NCBI GenBank assembly: GCA_000934455.1
Contig: KN882668.1
Location: 146,897 to 210,896 of the forward strand
DNA: 64,000 nucleotides
Source of the DNA: Apostichopus parvimensis
Lineage: Eukaryota > Echinodermata > Holothuroidea > Aspidochirotida > Stichopodidae
Direction of reading: 5' to 3'
The notes beneath the pieces were generated by a model, which saw only the letters and a list, made by a program, of their open reading frames with translations, was not told the DNA's origin and searched no databases. Positions 63,786 to 64,000 of this stretch are shown in pieces (within the stretch, counting starts at the first letter, position 1; each line of letters starts with the position of its first letter). The position numbers and the translations under genes were made by a program.

Positions 63786-64000
63786 CCCACACATCCGAAC
63801 AACCAATTAACTATCTCTTACCTATGAAATAACTTGTAAACTGTGCATGTATGTAAAAAACCCTCTACTTTTTTCACGTTACGATCATCCAAGAATTAGT
63901 GGAAGCACCAAAGCTTCCCTGGGGGACCATTTCATAAGGCCAGATTCCTTGAAGTATCATCCACACTTTAACATTTCCTGTTTGATGAGATTCAGCCAAT

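Overview
The window is animal nuclear DNA: AT-rich, gene-sparse, with short exons, GT-AG introns and many tandem and interspersed repeats. It holds most of one gene, read on the minus strand: a laminin alpha subunit of the alpha-1/alpha-2 class. I traced 40 consecutive coding exons, from the first exon of the mature laminin N-terminal (LN) domain at 49543 down to a coiled-coil exon at 1671. Reading phase matches at every junction, giving about 1,950 contiguous residues. The domain order is LN, LE repeats 1-5 (first part), laminin IV-A (L4a), LE5-LE14 (first part), a second laminin IV-A (L4b), LE14-LE17, then the start of the coiled-coil domain II/I. Two L4 domains are typical of vertebrate alpha-1/alpha-2 and argue against alpha-3/4/5. 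The signal-peptide exon (expected right of 49543) and the rest of the coiled coil and the five LG domains (expected left of position 1) were not found. The species is probably a marine deuterostome invertebrate, with an echinoderm such as a sea cucumber as the best guess from the protein and the repeat types. That assignment is inference.

Layout: 1-1670 is a 75-bp minisatellite in the intron after the last visible exon. 1671-38370 is the dense exon region (exons 40 to 2). 38371-49259 is an intron of about 11 kb. 49260-49543 is the first LN exon. 49544-64000 is either intron or upstream DNA, with two well-delimited DNA transposons, several tandem arrays and a SINE fragment, but no other gene that I can support. 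Two runs of N (16201-16250 and 36776-36825) are assembly gaps.

The most interesting material is not a second gene. (1) The 75-bp minisatellite is built from the gene's own exon end plus 5' splice site, so the intron carries some 18 decoy donor sites. (2) Several other minisatellites also start within a few to about 70 bp of a splice site. (3) A 2.18-kb non-autonomous DNA transposon (55851-58028) with 12-bp inverted ends and a TACA duplication carries repeated copies of GTGACTTACGTGAC, including a perfect 30-bp palindrome centred on TGACGTCA; a tandem paralogue of the target beside it looks like the empty site. (4) A SINE present twice has a cUUCGg hairpin with a compensatory base-pair change between copies. 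(5) A dispersed repeat has a hammerhead-like CTGAAGA-stem-GAAAC core, and one copy forms a 115-bp inverted repeat. (6) The two L4 regions sit in exon cassettes with the same order, phases and often the same lengths, the trace of an old internal gene duplication.
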